NCBI RefSeq assembly: GCF_003860565.1
Contig: NZ_CP034157.1
Span: forward strand, 1,984,001 to 2,048,000
DNA length: 64,000 bases
Source: Cloacibacterium normanense
GTDB taxonomy: Bacteria > Bacteroidota > Bacteroidia > Flavobacteriales > Weeksellaceae
Reading direction: 5' to 3'
Shown in pieces: positions 61,572-64,000 of this stretch. Positions within the stretch are counted from its first letter, which is position 1; every line of letters begins with the position of its first letter. Position numbers and translations under genes: made by a program. The notes beneath the pieces were generated by a model. It searched no databases, had not been told where the DNA came from, and saw nothing but the letters and a program-made list of their open reading frames with translations.

Positions 61572-61907
61572 ATGAGTGATTACAAGGAGAGAAACGAAAA
61601 TGAAATTTTCACAAAGGTGTTGAAGGCAGGTAGAAGAACTTATTTCTTTGATGTGCGCGAAACAAAAGCAGGAGACTATTATCTTACCATTACAGAAAGT
61701 AAAAAGAATTTTGGTGAGAATGGAGAAGCAACTTTCGAGAAGCATAAAATCTATTTATACAAAGAAGATTTTGCAAGTTTCAGAGAAATGTTTAATGAAT
61801 CTACAGATTTTATCATCGCTCAAAAAGGTGAGGACGTAATTTCTGAAAAACATGACAAAGACTTTAAGTCTAGATCTTTCACAATCGAATCTGACGACGA
61901 AGTATAA
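61572..61907 (+). CDS. DUF3276 (PUR-domain) protein
   Basis: 111 residues. DUF3276 is the bacterial PUR-α-like nucleic-acid-binding domain, known as a single-stranded DNA/RNA binder in Bacteroidota and spirochaetes. Features: ENEIFTKVLKAGRRTYFFDVRETKAGDYYLTITESKK and HKIYLYKEDFASFREMFNESTDFI, a β-β-β-β-α layout. C-terminus is acidic (ESDDEV). Probably a small dimeric regulator of RNA; function here is inferred. Confidence 0.92.
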   Translation: MSDYKERNENEIFTKVLKAGRRTYFFDVRETKAGDYYLTITESKKNFGENGEATFEKHKIYLYKEDFASFREMFNESTDFIIAQKGEDVISEKHDKDFKSRSFTIESDDEV

Positions 61908-61913
61908 AATTAA

Positions 61914-61940
61914 AAAAGCATCCTTTTTTAGGATGCTTTT
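61914..61940 (+). terminator. Intrinsic terminator after the DUF3276 gene
   Basis: 10-bp stem AAAAGCATCC / GGATGCTTTT with a 7-nt loop and a following A/T-rich run. Confidence 0.85.
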
Positions 61941-61985
61941 ATATTTTTAAATGATTCTTTTGATCCAAATTCTTGGATTATTTTT

Positions 61986-62507
61986 CTATTGATTTGGCGC
62001 AGGAATACTTGAAAATCTCATACTAATAGTGAGATTAGTATCATTAGTTGCCGTATTTTTCAATACATAAGCTACTCTAGCTTTCACAGAACCGCTTTTT
62101 ACAATTTGGTCTAAAATTTTAGAAGTATCTGGATCTAAATTGAGCGTATTCCCAATATTAGAGCCAATATCTGTTCTTTGAGCCACTAAAATTTCACCAG
62201 TGTTGTTTCCAGAAAGATAAACTTTGATGGATTTAAAAATTCCCAATTCGCCATTCGTACTCAAGTTGGTAGCAGTTGCTTTAGCACTAGAAATTCTAAT
62301 ATCTTGAACCATGCTGGTTCCTGCTCCTACATATTGAGCGAAACTTGTAGCAGAAGACGTTACAGAAATTTCTTGATTTCCTGGCACTCCAGAAGAAACC
62401 AAAACATTAGTGGTATAAGGAACGGTATTCTGCACGATGCTTTGCACTGTACCACAACTCACTGTGGTAGCTGCAATTACAAAAGCTGATAAAATTAAAT
62501 TTTTCAT
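61986..62507 (-). CDS. Predicted lipoprotein of unknown family
   Basis: 173 residues with lipoprotein signal MKNLILSAFVIAATTVSCGT (lipobox V-S-C). The mature part is Ser/Thr/Asn-rich and β-strand-like, with no motif I recognise. The middle, RISSAKATATNLSTNGELGIFKSIKVYLSG, could be an Ig-like or immunoglobulin-type fold. It is followed (17 bp upstream on the genome) by the other lipoprotein gene; the two share transcription direction. Function not known. Confidence 0.65.
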   Translation of the reverse strand: MKNLILSAFVIAATTVSCGTVQSIVQNTVPYTTNVLVSSGVPGNQEISVTSSATSFAQYVGAGTSMVQDIRISSAKATATNLSTNGELGIFKSIKVYLSGNNTGEILVAQRTDIGSNIGNTLNLDPDTSKILDQIVKSGSVKARVAYVLKNTATNDTNLTISMRFSSIPAPNQ

Positions 62508-62524
62508 ATTTACATTTTTTTATT

Positions 62525-63013
62525 TTATTCTACTGTCACGGAGATATTTCCCTTCAATTTTCCTTCTGCCATGAGATTTTTGCCAAAAACAATCTTATAG
62601 GTTCCGCTTTGTTTTTTAGCATATTTCATTTCTCTCGAAAAAGGACCATCCGCAGAACCATCTGGTAAAATAATTTGATTGATTCTGAGATTTCTACCTT
62701 TTTCTACAGTATTGATTTTAGCAGAAAGAGTGGGCTTATTAAAATTTTTAATCACCAGAATAAACTGTTGGTTCTCATCTGTAAACTCTTCACCAATGGT
62801 AAATGGAAGTTGAGAAGCATCTACAGTTCTGATGATTTTATTACCTTCTACCTTTCTCATTGCACCTCGTCTTCCTTGTGATGGTTGAGAAGAATTATTT
62901 TCCATGATTTCTGTTTTAGTGGTAGTTGTATTTGCATTTTGAGAAATTCCGTTGTTTGTACAACAACTCACTCCCAAAATAGAACTCCACAAAACATTAA
63001 TTAAAATTTTCAT
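62525..63013 (-). CDS. Predicted lipoprotein of unknown family
   Basis: 162 residues, start ATG at 63011-63013 directly after a -7 box region. Lipoprotein signal MKILINVLWSSILGVSCCTN (two adjacent cysteines, S-C-C; the first is the likely lipid site). An Asn/Thr/Gln-rich linker leads to a compact domain with IGEEFTDENQQFILVIKNFNKPTLSAKIN and IILPDGSADGPFSREMKYAKKQSGTYKIVF, β-rich, resembling a C2-like sandwich. No family recognised. Probably cotranscribed with the lipoprotein at 61986-62507. Confidence 0.65.
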   Translation of the reverse strand: MKILINVLWSSILGVSCCTNNGISQNANTTTTKTEIMENNSSQPSQGRRGAMRKVEGNKIIRTVDASQLPFTIGEEFTDENQQFILVIKNFNKPTLSAKINTVEKGRNLRINQIILPDGSADGPFSREMKYAKKQSGTYKIVFGKNLMAEGKLKGNISVTVE

Positions 63014-63049
63014 ATCATCTGGTTTATCATTAGCGAGCTAATATTATAC

Positions 63050-63057
63050 CAAAGTTA
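63050..63057 (-). promoter_or_regulatory. Candidate -7 box of the lipoprotein pair
   Basis: Minus-strand TAACTTTG, 37 bp before the ATG at 63013. Confidence 0.45.
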
Positions 63058-63115
63058 CTTAATAAATTGTAGAATATTCAGCTTGATGTAAATGTTGTAA
63101 CAATTCGTTAGAATT

Positions 63116-64000
63116 CTAAAAATCTAATGTTTCGTAGTACAGAATTTTTGATAAAAACGGCTTTTTATCATTCAACTCTTTTTCATAATTCGATCTTTCA
63201 CTCATTTCTTTCGGGAATTTTTCTTGAAGAATTTTATCATTGTAATTCAAAGAATACAGAAATTTAAAATCTGCTTTTTCGTTATTAATATTGTAAACTG
63301 TGGCAAGATTTCCCCAATTGATAAAACTACACACTAAAATCGTTCCGTAGAAATACCAAACCATTTGGTTAAAAAGATAAGCATTGGTTTTTTGCTGATG
63401 ATTTTTAATGAAAGTGAAAATCAATCCAATAATGGCTAAAATTAAAAACGCATAAACACCTAATCTTTTGTAGGTTAAACCTAAATTGAATACGTATTCA
63501 GAATTTTTCGCAAAAGCTGAAATCACTAAAACGGTATTCAGAAATACCCAAATTTTAGCTAAAATTTTCAAAGATTTCGCTTGATTATCAAAATTGAAAC
63601 TGCCTTTAAAATAGAACATAATCACACCGATTGCCATCACAATACTCGCAATTACCGCTCCTACTCTTTCGTGCGTTTCTTCGGCAAGTTGATTAGCCGT
63701 AGCTTTTGGTAATTCTACAAACTGCTCATAATTAAACGTAATGATGAAGAATAATAATAAAATATTCAATGCTACAAAGGAAACTACACCGCTTAATCTT
63801 TCAAAAGGAAGGTCTAGAAAATCGTAAGTAGGTTTCAATTTCTTGTCTTCATTCAAAAAATCGTTTTTCAAATAATGATTGTTCTTGATAAAAAATTCAT
63901 AAATCGAAAAGTTGAAATAATTAAAAGCCAAGAAAAACCCTAAAATACTTAATGCAATCACTTGCCAAAGATAAATATCTAATTCATAATCAGAAAAAAG
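63116..64000 (-). CDS. DUF4153-like multi-pass membrane protein (5' end outside window)
   Basis: The minus-strand frame is open to the window edge, so the true start lies beyond 64000; the GTG at 63959-63961 is only an internal valine. The visible C-terminal 295 residues contain about seven hydrophobic segments (for example LDIYLWQVIALSILGFFLAF, SGVVSFVALNILLLFFIITF, GAVIASIVMAIGVIMFYF and YAFLILAIIGLIFTFI) and end in a hydrophilic tail with YSLNYNDKILQEKFPKEMSER. Layout matches DUF4153/DUF4173 membrane proteins of Bacteroidota; function unknown. Confidence 0.75.
   Translation of the reverse strand, partial: LFSDYELDIYLWQVIALSILGFFLAFNYFNFSIYEFFIKNNHYLKNDFLNEDKKLKPTYDFLDLPFERLSGVVSFVALNILLLFFIITFNYEQFVELPKATANQLAEETHERVGAVIASIVMAIGVIMFYFKGSFNFDNQAKSLKILAKIWVFLNTVLVISAFAKNSEYVFNLGLTYKRLGVYAFLILAIIGLIFTFIKNHQQKTNAYLFNQMVWYFYGTILVCSFINWGNLATVYNINNEKADFKFLYSLNYNDKILQEKFPKEMSERSNYEKELNDKKPFLSKILYYETLDF

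Noticed and set aside
1-64000. CRISPR arrays, tRNA, rRNA or phage structural genes
   Set aside because: No regularly spaced repeats, cloverleaf sequences or phage-type genes were found by reading; the repeats seen are irregular and isolated.

Overview
The window is chromosomal DNA of a low-GC member of the Flavobacteriia, most likely Weeksellaceae (Chryseobacterium/Cloacibacterium-like). The evidence is the gene content: a secreted metalloprotease with a type IX secretion (T9SS) C-terminal signal, ribosomal protein THX, DUF3276, DUF2480 and IPExxxVDY-family genes, and a nusB-DUF1573-yajC cluster. Many starts are also preceded by the Bacteroidota -7 promoter box TAnnTTTG. The genus is an inference. 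No rRNA, tRNA, CRISPR array, prophage or replication origin was seen.

Layout. 1-2.1 kb: a GNAT acetyltransferase and a CPA1 Na+/H+ antiporter, visibly richer in GC than the rest, next to an IS1182-family transposase remnant (2.24-2.64 kb) and a gene-poor stretch to 4.0 kb. 4.0-19.2 kb: YceI protein, DODA-type dioxygenase, hutH, a tandem pair of DUF3857/transglutaminase-like exported proteins, an LTXXQ-like periplasmic protein, a glycosyltransferase, a Tyr/Arg-rich secreted protein, malQ, cysS and folE. 19.3-23.5 kb: plus-strand operon acpP-fabF-rnc-(IPExxxVDY)-pyk. 23.5-27.3 kb: an aldehyde dehydrogenase and hutG-hutI, which with hutH at 5.5 kb give three steps of histidine degradation; hutU is not in the window. 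27.5-30.2 kb: ruvB, an MBL-fold hydrolase and coaE. 30.2-40.2 kb: a T9SS metalloprotease, DUF6048, DUF6452, a second zinc metalloprotease, rlmD and a TlpA-like lipoprotein. 40.3-43.8 kb: succinate dehydrogenase sdhCAB, with sdhA split by an apparent one-base deletion. 43.9-52 kb: comEC, ppc, a DinB-like protein, lpxB, DUF2480, DUF937 and THX. 52.1-56 kb: a DUF2975/HTH pair, aspS and a Fic gene. 56.1-64 kb: a YidE/AspT-type transporter, yajC, DUF1573, nusB, an ABC exporter, DUF3276, two orphan lipoproteins and a truncated membrane protein.

Most interesting signals. (1) The Fic gene at 55.0 kb has an unusual C-terminal putative DNA-binding segment. It is preceded by a 12-bp-arm inverted repeat overlapping its promoter, and a closely similar 41-bp copy lies inside its own coding sequence. 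The whole gene sits between two near-identical terminator hairpins. This looks like a self-regulating Fic module. (2) sdhA carries a frameshift at about 41842. (3) Short interspersed repeats, common between genes, also appear inside coding regions of cysS and hutI and at the start of coaE. (4) One of the two tandem DUF3857 proteins has lost the transglutaminase Cys and His. (5) A thioredoxin-fold lipoprotein lacks the CxxC pair. (6) A perfect inverted repeat sits on the -33 box of the DUF2975/HTH pair.

Most other genes are ordinary housekeeping genes. Intrinsic terminators are clear and frequent and define transcription units well.
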